Positions 1 to 11,718 are shown, counted from the first letter of the stretch. The stretch is DNA of 64,000 nt from Closterium sp. NIES-65 (GCA_948144175.1 CANXME010001453.1:1488001-1552000); one strand, 5' to 3'. The notes: a model not told the origin generated them from the sequence alone. Program-made: numbers and translations.

Positions 1-845
1 AACAAGTGTTGTGCAGGTTCGGGGCATGTGCAGAGGTCCTAACAGATCAAGGGACAGAGTTCCAGGGGGGGTTTAAGGGGCTGCTGGAGGAGACTGGGAT
101 CACCCACAGGCGCACTTCGCGGTACCACCCACAGAGCGATGGGCTGACTGAGCGACTGGTCCAGACCTTGAAGCGGGGACTGCGAGCGTACGGGGAAAAG
201 AGGAAGCGGGACTGGGACGAGGAGATGCATTGGATAGCAGCAGGGTACATGTTTGGGAAGCAGGTGGCGCTGAGAGATCACTCCCCTTATAATCTCCTAT
301 AAGGGTGTGAGCCGCTGCTGCCGGTGGGAGCAACCCGGGTCCTCACAGACACTGTGAGTGTAGGGACGATAGAGAACTGGGTGGCGCTGTCCGAGACCAG
401 GGCAAGATACCTACGAGTGATGATGCAAGCGGCATTGGAGAATCTTTACACCGCACAGCTGCGGGATGTTCGGAGATATGAGCAGAGGCAACAGCAAGGG
501 GCGGGGGGCAGACCCAGGAAGGGAGTGAGTCAGGGGCAGGAAGTGTACTTGAAGCGGGCAAAGCAAGACACGCTGGATGTTGGGGTGGGCACGGAAAGGT
601 GGAGGGTGAAGGAGGTCCGTCCCTCAGGGGTGTTGGTTCTGGAAAATGACACAAGGGCACTCCTGAAGGAGCACCAGAGCAACACGGCTATGGTGAGGGG
701 GAGCGAGCCTCACCAAGCGGGTCCTGTGACTCGGGCTCAGGCAGCTAGAGCACGAGCACAGGAGGGGCAGTGGGTAAGTGAGGCTGTGCAACATGGAGAA
801 GGAGGAACAGGAGAGTCTGCAAGAAGAAGAGCAGGTGGAGGGTGA
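1..845 (+). pseudogene. Ty3/gypsy integrase, C-terminal part of pol (5' end outside window)
   Basis: The reading frame enters from the left edge and runs to the stop at 843-845. It shows the second half of a gypsy-type integrase core: TDQGTEF (catalytic Asp), then YHPQSDGLTERLVQTLKRGL with the catalytic Glu in LTER. A C-terminal integrase region with a VYLKRAKQD stretch follows from about 540. One in-frame TAA at 300-302 splits the frame after SPYNLL; the same frame resumes at once, so this is a nonsense mutation and not a gene boundary. Integrase catalyses insertion of retroelement cDNA. The order (integrase last, then a purine-rich tail) fits Ty3/gypsy and not copia. RT and the first catalytic Asp would lie to the left of the window. 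The family assignment is firm; the element is inactive as it stands. Confidence 0.8.
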
Positions 846-1697
846 AGAGGAGGTGCATTAAGAAGAGCGGCGGCTGAGAGGAAGAAGGTTCTCCGACACC
901 TGCCAGCGCTGCCTAGCGGGGCCGCGCCAGCACCGCAGAAAGGTGAGCTGCCAGCACTACAAGTCAACGGCGTGCCAATGCTCGAGCAAAGCGGCTGTCT
1001 AGCATTGCCCCGTAAAAAACAGCACTGCGCACTCTCACAGGTGCGCGCAGGCGATTGGCCCAACATGCTTTGTTATGCATCTGTTGGCGGTTGTCTGTGC
1101 CTGACAAGCCATATCGACTTCGGGATACCAGCCTGTAGTCGTTCGTCAGTACGCCCTTGACAACGTTCGCGTGTCTTTCCAGAACTAGCCGAGCAGGTTA
1201 CCTGGTCGACTTGGTTGACCACCAGTGCCTCTGGTCGACCACCAGGTACCTCTAGTCGACCATAATCTCCGTTGAGCTAACCCCGGGTTGACTGACCCCT
1301 CCGTCGACCAGCATTGTCAGCTGTTGTCGCCGAACTCCCTTTGTCAACCACTGCTCACATATCAGGTTGGCGGACTGCTCCGTCGACCTTCTGGTCGAAC
1401 TGCTCTTCTAGGTCGATGGCCCACCCGTCGCCCAGCCCAGTTAGCTGTAGCTGTCACGCTCCCTAATCGCCGGCTCCAGCCCGTGTAGGTCGACAGCCAT
1501 TTCGTTGACCTGCCCCGCTGAAGAAGGCCGTCAAGCACTCCTAGTTGACGGCAACACCACAACGATCCCCTTCAGCTCGATGAAGTCCGTTGAGCAGCTC
1601 GTTCATTGCGAACAGTCGGCTGCTTCTCCCGTACATCTGACCGACTCGTCGGCATTGCCCAAGCGAGGGCGGGGCCAACACTCCACTCTCGATAGCA
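846..1697. repeat. GTCGAC-rich dispersed repeat, copy 1
   Basis: No coding region is supported here. From about 985 the sequence aligns by eye with 36553-37030 and then with 38155-38475: shared stretches include CATATCGACTTCGGGATACC at about 1110, GAGCAGGTTACCTGGTCGAC at about 1191, and a GAAGAAGGCCGTC block near 1522. It is rich in GTCGAC and short palindromes such as CTGGTCGACCACCAG. It follows a gypsy integrase, so it may be that element's 3' untranslated region or LTR, but I could not find a clear TG...CA boundary or polypurine tract. The right end meets element K at about 1698. Confidence 0.55.
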
Positions 1698-2914
1698 CCA
1701 CCAAGTCCATATGAATTATCTCCAAAGGCTTTTGCTCCTGCCTAGCACACTACGGAAGGGAAAACGAGTAAAATTTTAAAGCAAACATATTTCATGGTCA
1801 TCATCAGGTGGCTGTCCGTTCAGCTTCAGACCCTTAACGGTTCCATCCTTCTCCAACTGCTTCAATAAGGGCATTGCCACATGCCCCAAGCGTCAGTGTG
1901 CCGTTGCCCAATCCGTCTTCCCAGATCTGGCCGACACTTTCACACGAACCCCTCCAACGGCTTGCGATCCGCTCCCTTAGACGCAGCTCATCCTGCACCA
2001 GCAACCTTCAGGGCGTGTCCAGAGGCGGAGCACACCTTGTTGGTCAGTGCAGTGCGTACGTCGTCCAACAGGATCTTGCGCGGCGCCATCGTCCAAGCAG
2101 CGCCTGTGTCCAACATCCAATAGTCCAGGGGGTGCGGCTCTGCTCCAACCTTGGCAGAGGCATCTCCTTGCTCCCCCCGCTCTCCAATATGGAAAAACTG
2201 GCCCATGGTGCGCTCCTTCTTCTTCTCCGCAACGCCGTTGCTTTTCGGGTTGTTGTCGAATGAATCGGCAACCATGTTCGCGCCGTTTTTCTGGGGGGTC
2301 CATCCGTCGGGTTTCTTATAGCTCAAAAACCAGGGGTGCCCTTCCTTCTCACAATACCAGCAACTCTTTTTCATTTTGCCACGAGCACCCGACTTGCTTC
2401 CACGTCCAGATTTCGCACCGGGACCCAAACCGGCACCTCCTTGTTGGTCGTTGGAGTCGTCGTCCTTCTTTGCACCACGTCCAGCACCACCAAAGCGACG
2501 TCCTCTGCCACGTCGGCTCTCTTGCATCCTGCAGTCACTGGTGCCGTCGTCTCCACCCCTCAGTTGGCGATGATGGAAGTCTTCCTCCAGAATCTTTGTC
2601 CGCACCCACTCGAGCGTCCACGAGCTCAGGTGCTCGTCCCAATCTTCCAGCAGCGTGGGTTCACTTGGTCTAGGCTCCTCCTTAACCATTAGTTTCAGCA
2701 ATCAAATTTGACGGAAATAGAGTTGCATTTTCCAGGCCCAATCATTATAGCCCTCACTATTGAAGTTCTGGACGATGAAGTTTTTCAGCACCTCCTTGGT
2801 CAGCGAGCCCTGGTTTGTTCGCGCTCCCCTTGGTGCTGAAACACCAGAATCTTGGCTGCCGCTATGATCTTTGGCTGAAGATTCACCAGCTCCCGCCGAA
2901 GAGTTTTCCGCCAT
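1698..2914 (-). pseudogene. Element K: family-1 copia gag / protease remnant
   Basis: Read on the minus strand from an ATG at 2914, this aligns with the first part of D's polyprotein (63509 down to about 61650). Gag N-terminus (GEYNDWAWKMQLYFRQI-like), basic Arg/Gly tract, a CCHC zinc knuckle (CWYCEKEGHPWF, last Cys altered) and the protease motif LDTGAAWT are all visible. Three deletions relative to D are apparent: most of the middle of gag, a short piece after the zinc knuckle, and about 250 bp between protease and the pre-integrase region. The frame is also split near 2701. The element is broken off at about 1698, within the region equivalent to the start of D's integrase. It is an old, non-functional copy. 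Confidence 0.8.
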
Positions 2915-2945
2915 AGCTACCTAAAACAAGGAACGCTACAACGCT

Positions 2946-2957
2946 GCGCAGATACCA
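2946..2957 (-). promoter_or_regulatory. Degenerate primer binding site of K
   Basis: Three bases inside the LTR, the complement of a tRNA-iMet primer site is present with two changes from TGGTATCAGAGC (it reads TGGTATCTGCGC). Its place between LTR and gag matches the other family-1 elements. Confidence 0.65.
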
Positions 2958-2960
2958 GCT

Positions 2961-3760
2961 TGTTGGTTTAAGAGCCTAATAAACTCAAGCTACTAGGACT
3001 TACTCAAACTTAAAACATCACCTCGAGGTCACCTTCAAGGGTCCTTGGGTGCCTAGTATAAGACCAGCCCCTATCCTTGGGTCCGAGTTTGTAGAGAGAG
3101 GGGGATCAAGAATGACTTACCCAAAATAGCCAGAGCATCTTTATCATCACGCAGCGTATCGTGCTGACCGTTGATCGGATTAAGCTGAGAATTTCCTACA
3201 TCGAAGCTCGCTCAAAGAGCTTTCAAAGTTATCGCTCGGACGGCGTTAGCTTAGCGTCGTAGTGCTAGCGTACTAGTGATGATTTGGTGGCATTCCGTCG
3301 TCGTACCGTCTAGAAACAAAATTCCAGGAAAGGAGGAATTGGCTTGAATCAAATTGACTATATCCAGGTATAAACAGAGAAGGAATATATAGTTTTAGCT
3401 AGCAAGGACCTTGGGAATCAACCTGGGAACAACCAGGCATGATCCTAAATAATTCCAAGCAATAGAACCAACCTCGCTGGACAAAACAGCCCGTGGTAGG
3501 TTTACTAACAACCTCTGGTTCAACCAAACAAATAAGTACAATTTCGAGTTGGATAGAACTGAATCTGCGCAATCAATTCAACCGAACCGCAAAGCTTCCA
3601 TTTTGGGTTTCTTTGCGAGCTCGAGTACCTGCAAATGCTTGAAGCAAAAGCTGCAAAATAAAACAAATGTACGAAGATTCCTTTCATACCCAAATGCATT
3701 CGCACACGCATACTCATAGAAACAGACGGCAGGATCGTACAATATGAATTTGCACCCAAG
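2961..3760 (-). repeat. 5' LTR of K, internally deleted
   Basis: Reverse-oriented family-1 LTR beginning TGTTGG and ending near CACCCAAGA, where other copies have CACCCAACA. It is about 800 bp against 1,093 bp in intact copies. A segment around the region equivalent to the first half of the LTR (between 3510 and 3530) and another near 3625 are missing, and many substitutions are present. It is the most diverged family-1 LTR in the window. Confidence 0.8.
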
Positions 3761-4246
3761 ATGTTCAAATCCCATAAGAACATCCAATCCCCTCCATAGC
3801 AATCCAACTTTGACATTTGTCACTTTCCTGACTCGTGTCGTACATCTCACCAAATTGGCCACACTTGCCAACCTGGTTTGGCTTCTCCGAACGACTAGGC
3901 ATCAACTATAGTAGGTTTGACGATTTTTCATACCCCCAATGGTCTATACCCCATACAGAGTCACCCGACGACTTGCGATAGTCGCGGCAACCAGATATGA
4001 AAAGCATACGAATTTCCAACGTTTGCAACTTTCTCGATCGTGCTGTGATCGCGGCGATTCTTGGTTCTTCGAGAGCTTTGAGCAGAGAAGTTATTTCAAA
4101 TATCTGCTAAAGGAAAATTATATAATCAGATACTCTCAATATCCAAACCATACCAAAAACAATTTATTGTATACGCTCAGACACGCATGCATCGTACGAA
4201 CATATGATTGGAGGCAGATAGACGTGAATGCAAATAATTGCATCAT
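3761..4246. other. Unassigned stretch with a short match to element E's flank
   Basis: I recognise no gene. About 90 bases near 3800-3890 resemble 7700-7780 (shared CAACTTTGACATTTGTCA and AACTTGCCAATCTGG-type strings), which lies beside element E. It may therefore be a remnant of E's LTR or 3' end. The rest (3900-4246) shows nothing I can name. Confidence 0.35.
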
Positions 4247-4480
4247 ACAACAAGTTGGTCGAATTGGTTCATCCGGTCGATTGGGATAACAGGCCAGTTG
4301 GTCCAATCGGTCGATTGGGCCAACAGGCCAGTTGGTTCATCGGTTCTATTGAACCGTCCATCTTGTCTATTGGACCAACATGTCAATTGGTTCAACCGGT
4401 CCATTGAGACAACAGTCTAGTTGGCCCAGTTGTTCTATCGGACTGACAGGCCAGTTTGTCCAACCGTGTGCGGTACTGGT
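4247..4480. repeat. 34 bp hairpin minisatellite, block 1
   Basis: Degenerate tandem units with a period of about 34 bases, of the type CCAGTTGGTCCAATCGGTCG followed by ATTGGGCCAACAGG. Each unit carries inverted TTGGTCC / GGACCAA arms, so each can fold on itself. The same unit recurs in two further blocks to the right. Confidence 0.75.
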
Positions 4481-4519
4481 TCAAAAAGTATAACATAATC
4501 ACCTGGGTACAACACAAGG

Positions 4520-4747
4520 CTATATCAGTAGGTATTCTATCTGTTTCTTCATTTCTGTCACTTTGGTCAAACTAAGGCGGTATGATGCATGAGAAACAGT
4601 TTCCGCATCTGGTTCCTCCACAGTCTCGTACTCATGAGTTCGCGCTGGAGGCAGTGCTGCAGGCAGGTCATCCGGCATGATGTCCGTGCATTCCGCTAAC
4701 TCCCCTTGAATAAATTGAACGTTTGGGAAACAAGCTAGGGTGTACAA
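4520..4747 (-). pseudogene. Ty3/gypsy pol fragment (linker between protease and RT)
   Basis: The minus-strand frame reads DIMPDDLPAALPPARTHEYE, then SHASYRLSLTKVTEMKKQIE and YLLI before a stop. Leu-Pro-Pro followed by an acidic stretch, then a YRLS motif and a KKQI.EYLL helix, is the typical lead-in to a gypsy reverse transcriptase, where an RPSSSPY-type motif should follow. That part is absent, so only a short broken piece remains, flanked by minisatellite blocks. Its link to the gypsy integrase at the left edge is unknown. Confidence 0.65.
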
Positions 4748-5369
4748 TATACGCAGTTCTTTCCAAGTTCAAAATGGCTAAGTTTCAGTTCAGAGCCAGT
4801 GACCCCAGTACACTAGGCAGCAAAGCTATTGTTCTTTTGACCTCATTGCCATATCCCAGTATTCAACTATTACTGCCGTCACCACTGCTGCAGCAGGTAG
4901 CTTCGAACTCGGATTCTCCTCCTCTCCTACCGCCATCACCAATGCTAAGTAACCAATGTTATTCTCGTTCATTGTCTGTTCGAACCGTCCAAGTTCCATT
5001 TCACCTGTATCCGACCAGCTGCGCAGCTCTTAACGTCTCCCATTATTTTAGATGCACGCCTTCCGGTTGACCCAGTCTATCTCGGGGTTGACCCAGTCTA
5101 ATTCTTTGTTCGTGATTGACAACGACGTCTTCCATCTCAATGCACCTATCTACAGATGCAGTGTTTAGTCGACGTGAAAGAGAATTATCGTTCCTGTAAA
5201 ATTGTCCCCTTCTGACAAATCCACAATTTTCTCCAATGTCCGGCAGTCGCACACAGAGTGGGACACAATACTGTCCACCAATACGTTGAGGCGTTGCCCT
5301 TTGCAGAGCACCTCAAGGAGTAGTGGCTACTGCGGCTCCGAGTAGCCATAGATGGTCTCGATTATAAGA
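4748..5369. other. No recognisable feature
   Basis: Short open frames occur on both strands but show no motif, composition or homology within the window that would support a gene. A pair of GGTTGACCCAGTC strings near 5065-5095 may be a stray piece of the neighbouring repeat. Confidence 0.4.
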
Positions 5370-5808
5370 TCATAGGGTCCAACCAGTCCATAGGACCAAC
5401 TTGATAGTTGATCCAACGAGTCAATAAGACCAACCTGCTAGTGGGAACGACTGGTTCTCTTAGTGAAAATCCTAGTTGGTCCAACCAGTCCAAGGACCAA
5501 CAGGCTAGTTGGTCCAATCGATTCACATGACCAACAAGCCAGCTGTTTCAACCGGTCAATAGGACAGTTGGTCCAACCAGGTTCACTTGACCAACTTGCT
5601 AGTTTGTCCCGCCTCTCCATAGGAATGATTGGCAAATTGGTCCAACCAGTCCATTATTTCAACAAGCCAGTTGGTCCAACCGGTCCATTGAAACCAACAA
5701 GCCAAGTGGTCAAACCGGTCCATAAGGCAAATGAGCCTGTTGGTCCAACCAGTCCAATGAGTCAACTGGCTCGTTGGTCTGACCGGTCCATAGGACCAAT
5801 GAAACAAT
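5370..5808. repeat. 34 bp hairpin minisatellite, block 2
   Basis: About a dozen degenerate units of the GGTCCAACCGGTCCATAGGA / CCAACAGGCCAGTT type. The block is interrupted at its right end by the solo LTR at 5809 and resumes at 6874. Confidence 0.75.
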
Positions 5809-6873
5809 TGTTGGTGTAAGGGCCTAATAAACTCAAGCTACTAAGACTTAATCAAGCGAAAAAACCTCTCCTCGGGGTCACCTCCAAGGGTCCTTGGGTG
5901 CCTGGTACAAAACCAGCCCCTATCCTCGGGTCCGAGTATGTAGAGAGAGGAGTCAAGAATGTCTTAGCCAAAATAACAAGAGTAACTTGAACGTCTCGTA
6001 GCGTATTTTGCAGACCATTGATCGGATTAAGCTGAGAATTTCTTATATTGAAGCTCGCTCCAAGAGCTTTAAAATGAACCAAGTTGCATTGCGAAAAGTT
6101 CTGCCAATACGGAGTTATGGCTCGGCCAGCGTAGGCCTAACGGCGTAGTGCTAGCGTAATAGCATCGACTCGGGTTGCATTCCGCCGTCGTAGCGCGTAG
6201 AAACGAAATCGCAACAAGGGAAGAACTCGCTTGAATCAAATTGACTAGATCCCGGAACAAACAAAGAAGGAATCAATAGTGCTAGCTAGCAATGACCTTG
6301 GGAATCAACCTGGGAACATCCAAGGATGATCCCAAATAATTCCAAAGAACCAGCCTAGCTGGACACAACAGGAGGTGGTAGGTTGGTAAACAACCTCTGG
6401 TTTTGTTTTTCCAACCTAAGAAACACAGAACCTGTTTTGTCTTTGCCCAACCAGCCAAATGCTGGTTCCACTGGTTTTCCCCTGGCCCTGCAGCATGCAG
6501 ATATAGGCAAATAACATCCAAACTTCACCTAAATTGTACCCCTATAGTGCCTGCCCTGCTACACTATAGTCAACCAAACAAAACAGTACAATTTCAAGTT
6601 GGATAGAACTGAATCTGCGCAATCAAGTAAGCCGAACCGCAAAGCTTCCATCTTGGGTTCCTTGGCGAGCTCAGCCTTTCTGCTTCTACTCTTCATAGCG
6701 CATACAATGTTGTGCCGAAGCGCACAATGTGCGAGTACCTGCAAATGCTTCAAGCAAAAATTGCGAAAGCAAGCAAACATACAAATACACCATTCATATG
6801 CAAATGCATTCGTACAGGCATACTCATACAAAAAGATGACAGGATGTCGTGCAATGTGAATTTGCACCTAACA
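5809..6873 (-). repeat. Family-1 solo LTR in the minisatellite
   Basis: A reverse-oriented LTR running from TGTTGGTGTAAG to CACCTAACA, about 1,065 bp. There is no PBS, polypurine tract or coding sequence on either side. The flanks are ACAAT (5804-5808) and CCAAT (6874-6878), a 5 bp target site duplication with one mismatch. This is the expected product of recombination between the two LTRs of a complete insertion. The mismatch and sequence divergence suggest moderate age. Confidence 0.85.
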
Positions 6874-7290
6874 CCAATTGGGCCGACCGTTTCACTGGAC
6901 CAACTTTTGACTTGGTCCAACCAGTCCATCGGGCCAATTTGCAATTGGTCCAATCAGTCATTTGGGCCAACGGACCAATTGGACCAACCAGTCCAGTGAA
7001 CCTACAGGCGAATTGGTCCAACTGCTCCGCTAGACCAACTTTCCATTTCGTCCATTGTGCCAACTGGCCAGTTGATCCAACCGGTCTATAGGACCAACTT
7101 TCCATTTCGTCAGCTAGGCCAGCTGGTAGTTGGTCCAACCTGTCTACCAGACCAATAGGCCAGTTGGTTAAACCGTTTCATACGACCAACCGGCTAGTAG
7201 GAACGACGAGTTCAACGAGCTAGTGAGCCAGTTGGTCCAACCGGTCTATTGATCCACTATGCAAGTTGGTCCAACACGTCGATTGGACGG
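6874..7290. repeat. 34 bp hairpin minisatellite, block 3
   Basis: Continuation of block 2 after the solo LTR. Units such as TTGGTCCAACCAGTCCATCG and GGCCAGTTGATCCAACCGGT repeat with a period near 34 bases. A longer unit containing AACTTTCCATTTCGTC appears twice (about 7037 and 7097). Confidence 0.75.
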
Positions 7291-7804
7291 GTAGTGAAAG
7301 GCTTAAGGACGGAGTGTCAGAAGATTGAGGGCCGAAATAACTCAAAATCACTGGACCATAATTATGGACAGGAAAGCCAACTTCAGAAGAAACTCCGTCA
7401 ACAAAAGGTTCATTTTTTAAACTTCAACGATTTCAGAAATATTGTTGCTATAGACCGTGGCTAGAATTCCCAATTTGAATCGCATCAACTGTAAAGCAAA
7501 TTATGAGTTATTAATTTCGGCGCACTAGGGGGTATGATGGAGCTTAAACTTAACCACAATAGTTCAACCATGAACCATACGCTGAATTTGAATTTCTAGA
7601 ATCCAGGTAGGAGAGGATGAGGATGACGAAATTGAAGGTCTCAAGGGAGTCCCTAACCAAGCAAACCCCAAAAGCACACGATTCCCCTCTTTATAGGAAC
7701 CCAACTTTGACATTTGTCATTTTCCAGCCCATGTCATCTACCTCTCCCCAACATTCCCAAACTTGCCAATCTGGTTAGGCAAAGCTCATGTATGCAACCT
7801 CAAT
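7291..7804 (-). repeat. Probable 3' flank or LTR of element E
   Basis: No gene is visible. On the minus strand a TATA-like CCTATAAAGAGGGG lies at 7684-7697, a plausible LTR promoter placed just beyond the end of E's RNase H. Part of this stretch is repeated at 3800-3890. I could not fix LTR ends or a target site duplication. Confidence 0.35.
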
Positions 7805-9266
7805 GCAACTCACTCCTTCCAATGCTCATGTTCAGTCAAGCGCTTGGTGGAAATATCAACCGCCTGCTGCTGGGTCTTCACTATCTCCAGCCGCACCTCC
7901 TTATTCAGGAGCCTCCTCAACCAATGCCAGTTGGGCCTGATGTGCTTTGTCAGCCCATGAAGACAGACATTCTTGGCCAGCTCCACAGCTGCTTCGTTGT
8001 CATAGAATATGACAGTCGGCTCCTTCTGGCGCACTCAAATCTCCTCCAACAAACGCCTCAGAGCCATGTACACAGTCTCATAGTGGACCAACCTCTTTGC
8101 CGCTTCCAGCTGCTCCTGGCTGGGGCATGAGACCACACTAGCAAGCCTTCATGTAGCGAACCCAATGCCAGGCCATGTGAGGTTCGCCGCATAGTTGAGT
8201 GCCCAAAGCATGGAGTGAAACAGCTACATGTTGCTCTCACCCATTATCTCCCCATTAGCACCTGTTCCTCATGCTAGGCTCCATACTAAACCCCGAAGGA
8301 AGTGGGGTTGCTGGCTTTCCTCCATCTTGCAGCCCGTATTTTTTGGCCAGCCCCTCGCATTACTTCCTGTGGTTCAACCTCAACTCTTGCTTGTCAAGGT
8401 CCCCCTCCATGCTAAGGTTTTATTTTATGTCCCCCATCTTGGAACACTTGAACTGCACCTCTAGCATCTCCTCCACAATCTCATAACAGATGACTCTAAA
8501 AAGAGAAGGATATCGTCCACATACACCAAAAGCATCACGAATTGATCTTTCTCCTGCAGTAGAAAAAATCTGTGGTCACATTCAGTCTTCCTGGATCTCC
8601 CGATCAGCAGTGTCTCCTCTAGCTTGTGGTCCCATACATTAATAGCGTGCTTGAGGCCATATATGGCCTTCTTCAGCCTGCATACCCTGCCACTCCCATC
8701 ATCCAACCCCCGCAGGCTGCAGGATGTAAAACTCCTCCAGGAGCAGTTGTGATATCCATCTGCTTAATCTTCCATCTTTGGTTTGGAGTCATCAACTCTA
8801 TCACCCTTAAAGATGTCCTTTTCCCAACAAGAGCAAATACAACATCAAGATCCTTCCTCTTTGTTTGCTGAATCCCTTTTGCTCAAATGGGAGTTGGGAA
8901 CGTGGTGGAGCACCTTGCTGCTGCTGTGGCTACTGCAGTTACTACTGCTGCTCATCTACTTCAGATTTTTTCCCATTTTCAGTTACCCCAGAGATTTCCT
9001 TCTCAGATTCAGAAAACTCCACTTGCCTCGAAGTCCGCTGCACCTCATTGGCCTCAACAATGAGTGATGTGGTAGGAAGCTTCTGCTGTTACTGCTTCCA
9101 CTCCCCGTAGCACAAGGACTCAAGCAACTTCATATCCCTTGATACAGTCAACCTCTGGCTCGTCAAGTTATATAGGAGCCAACCCTCGTGGTCCTTTTTA
9201 ATCCCCAAATCCACACCCTATTTACCCAAAGGCTCCAACTTCTCCCTCTTCTCCTTAGGCACATGA
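7805..9266 (-). pseudogene. Element E: copia RT and RNase H part of pol
   Basis: Minus-strand remnants in several frames. RNase H C-terminal part (7810-8034): FYDNEAAVELAKN with a catalytic-type Asp, then KHIRPNWHWLRR. RT part (8461-8780): GSGRVCRLKKAIYGLKHA and LVYVDDILLF with the YVDD active site. An Asp/Ser/Gln-rich linker lies at about 8880-9100, and the end of integrase at 9110-9261 (GWLLYNL...SRDMK, the usual end of the copia integrase/linker region). Stops and frameshifts separate these blocks. The sequence differs clearly from families 1-3, so E is a separate family. The integrase half continues at 10365, beyond a solo LTR inserted at CATGA. Confidence 0.8.
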
Positions 9267-10359
9267 TGTTGGTGTAAGGGCCTAATAAACTCAAGCTATT
9301 AAGACTTTATCACACTTAAAACCTGTCCTCGGGGTCACCTCCAAAGGTTCTTGGGTGCCTCGTACAAGACCAGCCCCTATCCTCGGGTCCGAGTTTGTAG
9401 AGAGAGGGATCAAGAGGGACTTAGTCAAAACAGCAAGAGTACCTTGAACGTCGCGCAGCTTATCGTGCAGACCGTAGATCGGACTAAGCTGAGAGTTTAT
9501 TATATCGAAGCTCACTCTAAGTGCTTTAAAACACGCCAAATTGCCTCGCAAAAAGTTTTGCCATTACGAAGTTATGGCTCGGACAGCGTTAGCCTAGCGT
9601 TGGAGTGCTAGCGTACTAGCGCTGACTCGGGTAGCATTCCGCCGTCGCACCGCGTAGAAACGAAATTCCAGCAAGGAAGGAATTCGCTTGAATCAATTTT
9701 TACTATATTCAAGTAGAAATAGAGAAGGAATAAATAGCTCTAGCTAGCAAGGACCTTGGGAATCAACCTGGGAACAACCAGGATGATCCCAAAGAATTCC
9801 AAGCAACAGAACCAACCTGGCTGGACAAAATAGCAGGTGGTAGGTTGGTGAACAACCTCTGGTTCTGTTTTTCCAACCTGGGAAAACAACAACCAGGTTC
9901 AGGTCCTAAAAACAGAACCTGTTTTGTCTTTGCCCAACCAGCCAAATGCTGGTTCCGCTGGTTTCCCTTAGCCCTGTAGCATGCAGATACAGACAAACAA
10001 CATCCAACCTTCATCTAAATTGTACCCCTATAGTGCCTGCCCTGCTACACTATAGTCAACCAAACAAAACAGTACAATTTCGAGTTGGATAGAACTGAAT
10101 CTGCGCAATCAAGTAAGCCGAACCACAAAGCTTCCATCCTGGGTTCCTTTGCGAACTCATCCTTTCTGCTTGTACTGTTCATAGCGCGTACAATGTTATG
10201 CCGAAGCGCACATTGTGCGAGTACCTGCAAATGCTTCAAGCGAAAATTGCGAAAGCAAACAAACACACGAACATACCATTCACACGCAAATGCATTCGCA
10301 CACGCATACTCGTACAAACAGACGGCAGGATGTCGTGCAATGTGAATTTGCACCCAACA
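9267..10359 (-). repeat. Family-1 solo LTR inside element E
   Basis: A complete 1,093 bp LTR in reverse orientation (TGTTGG at the left, CCCAACA at the right). It is flanked by a perfect 5 bp duplication, CATGA at 9262-9266 and again at 10360-10364. No internal sequence remains. It splits the integrase of E, and E's reading resumes on both sides. The perfect duplication shows this was a normal integration followed by LTR-LTR recombination. Confidence 0.92.
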
Positions 10360-10364
10360 CATGA

Positions 10365-11718
10365 AACATCGGAATGCAGGCCATAGGCTCTCAACATGTT
10401 GAATACTGGTGCACTCCTATATCACTTGGTGTAGGGGACCCAGTGCTTGTCTCCAACTGTCTCTTGCACCTTGCTATTCGCAAGAGCAATCTGCCGCATT
10501 GCAGTCACCCAAAATGGATCCGACAGCCATGCACGCCCAAGGGGAGTGCATGCACCTTCTTGCATGGTCCGATTGAACCGCTCAGCCACGCTGTTCTACT
10601 GAGGGTTGTAAAGCACTGTGAGCTGATGCTGGATCCCCTTCCGCTTCAGCTCCCCCTTAAAATCAGCGCGAATGAACGCTCCCCCATTGTCAGAGCAGTT
10701 CACTTTCACATTGTCTCCGTTCTCCCTTAGTGCTATCTGCATCCACTTCTTAAGAACAGCTGCTGCCACCTCCCGCTTAGTCCACCCAGGATACACCGAC
10801 ACCGCGTGCATGTGGTCATCCACAATGGTTAAGAAGTAGCGGCTACCGGAGAGAGAAGGGACCTTTGTAGGGCCCACCACATCCATATGCAAATGCACGA
10901 GTGGTGCCTTTATTAATCCTATGCCGCTCCTGAAAGGGACATTGGTGAACTTAGTCTCAAGGCATTCAGGGCAGCTCCCAATCTCCTTCGCTGCCCCCTT
11001 TACCTGTAGCTCCTCCAAGCTTCCATCCTTCACCAACTTCTGCAGCATATGGAAGTTTGCATGACACAACATTTCGCACCATATCTCACAATCAGACTCA
11101 CCACTCAAAGATAAAGCCTTTGCCCACTGAGCTGTCCCATCCATACCAGCAAGCACCCCGCCATGTGGCTGCTGTATCTCCTACATTTTATTGACTGCAT
11201 ACAAGGTCTCAACAGTTTATGCAATCTCTTCTCCTCCCGAAGTTTCCTTAGCCGCTGCTGCTACCATTGCTATTGCTGCTGGTTTCCCATTTCAAGAGAT
11301 AATAAGCAGCTTCCACTGGTCCTTGATGCAGCTGACCTTTTCCTCCAGGTTCCACAACAACAGCTTCCCAAGCTTCGCACAGCAGCTGGCTGGGACGAAG
11401 GTAACTCCAGACTTGCTGTCTTCTGTGGGGACACGGTAACTTCAGTTGGTTGCAGCCGGCGCACAGAAAGAAGGTTAGCAGCAGCACGTTCCCAAGCCCC
11501 ACAGGCTTTCCGTTGACTCCCATCAGCTCGGCATTCCCAACATCAATCGCAAGGAGGAAAGCACATAATGCAGCAACCACAAACTTGATCTTCCATGGTG
11601 GCTTCACCTCATCAAGCAAATCTTTGCCCGTGGGGTCATGTAACTTGTGTAACCTGAATATATCACCCACTGATAAGAAGTTGCATCACAACCTTCCCAA
11701 CCGAAACCACATCATCCT
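10365..11718 (-). pseudogene. Element E: copia protease-end and integrase part of pol
   Basis: Minus-strand frame 10596-11156 shows the pre-integrase Cys pair (CPECLETKFTNVPF), integrase D1 (LHMDVVGP, then YFLTIVDDHMHAVSVY) and D2 (CSDNGGAF). An in-frame stop follows at YNPQ. The third catalytic residue is in NSVAERFNRTMQE just to the left (about 10560-10600). Upstream, 11248-11670 resembles the end of a copia protease region (MGVNGKPVGLGNVLL). The element is cut at 11718, where the 5' LTR of A begins. Its gag is not seen anywhere in the window. Confidence 0.75.

Noticed and set aside
7249-7464. Short frame next to minisatellite block 3
   Set aside because: It starts in the minisatellite and shows no motif or second copy.
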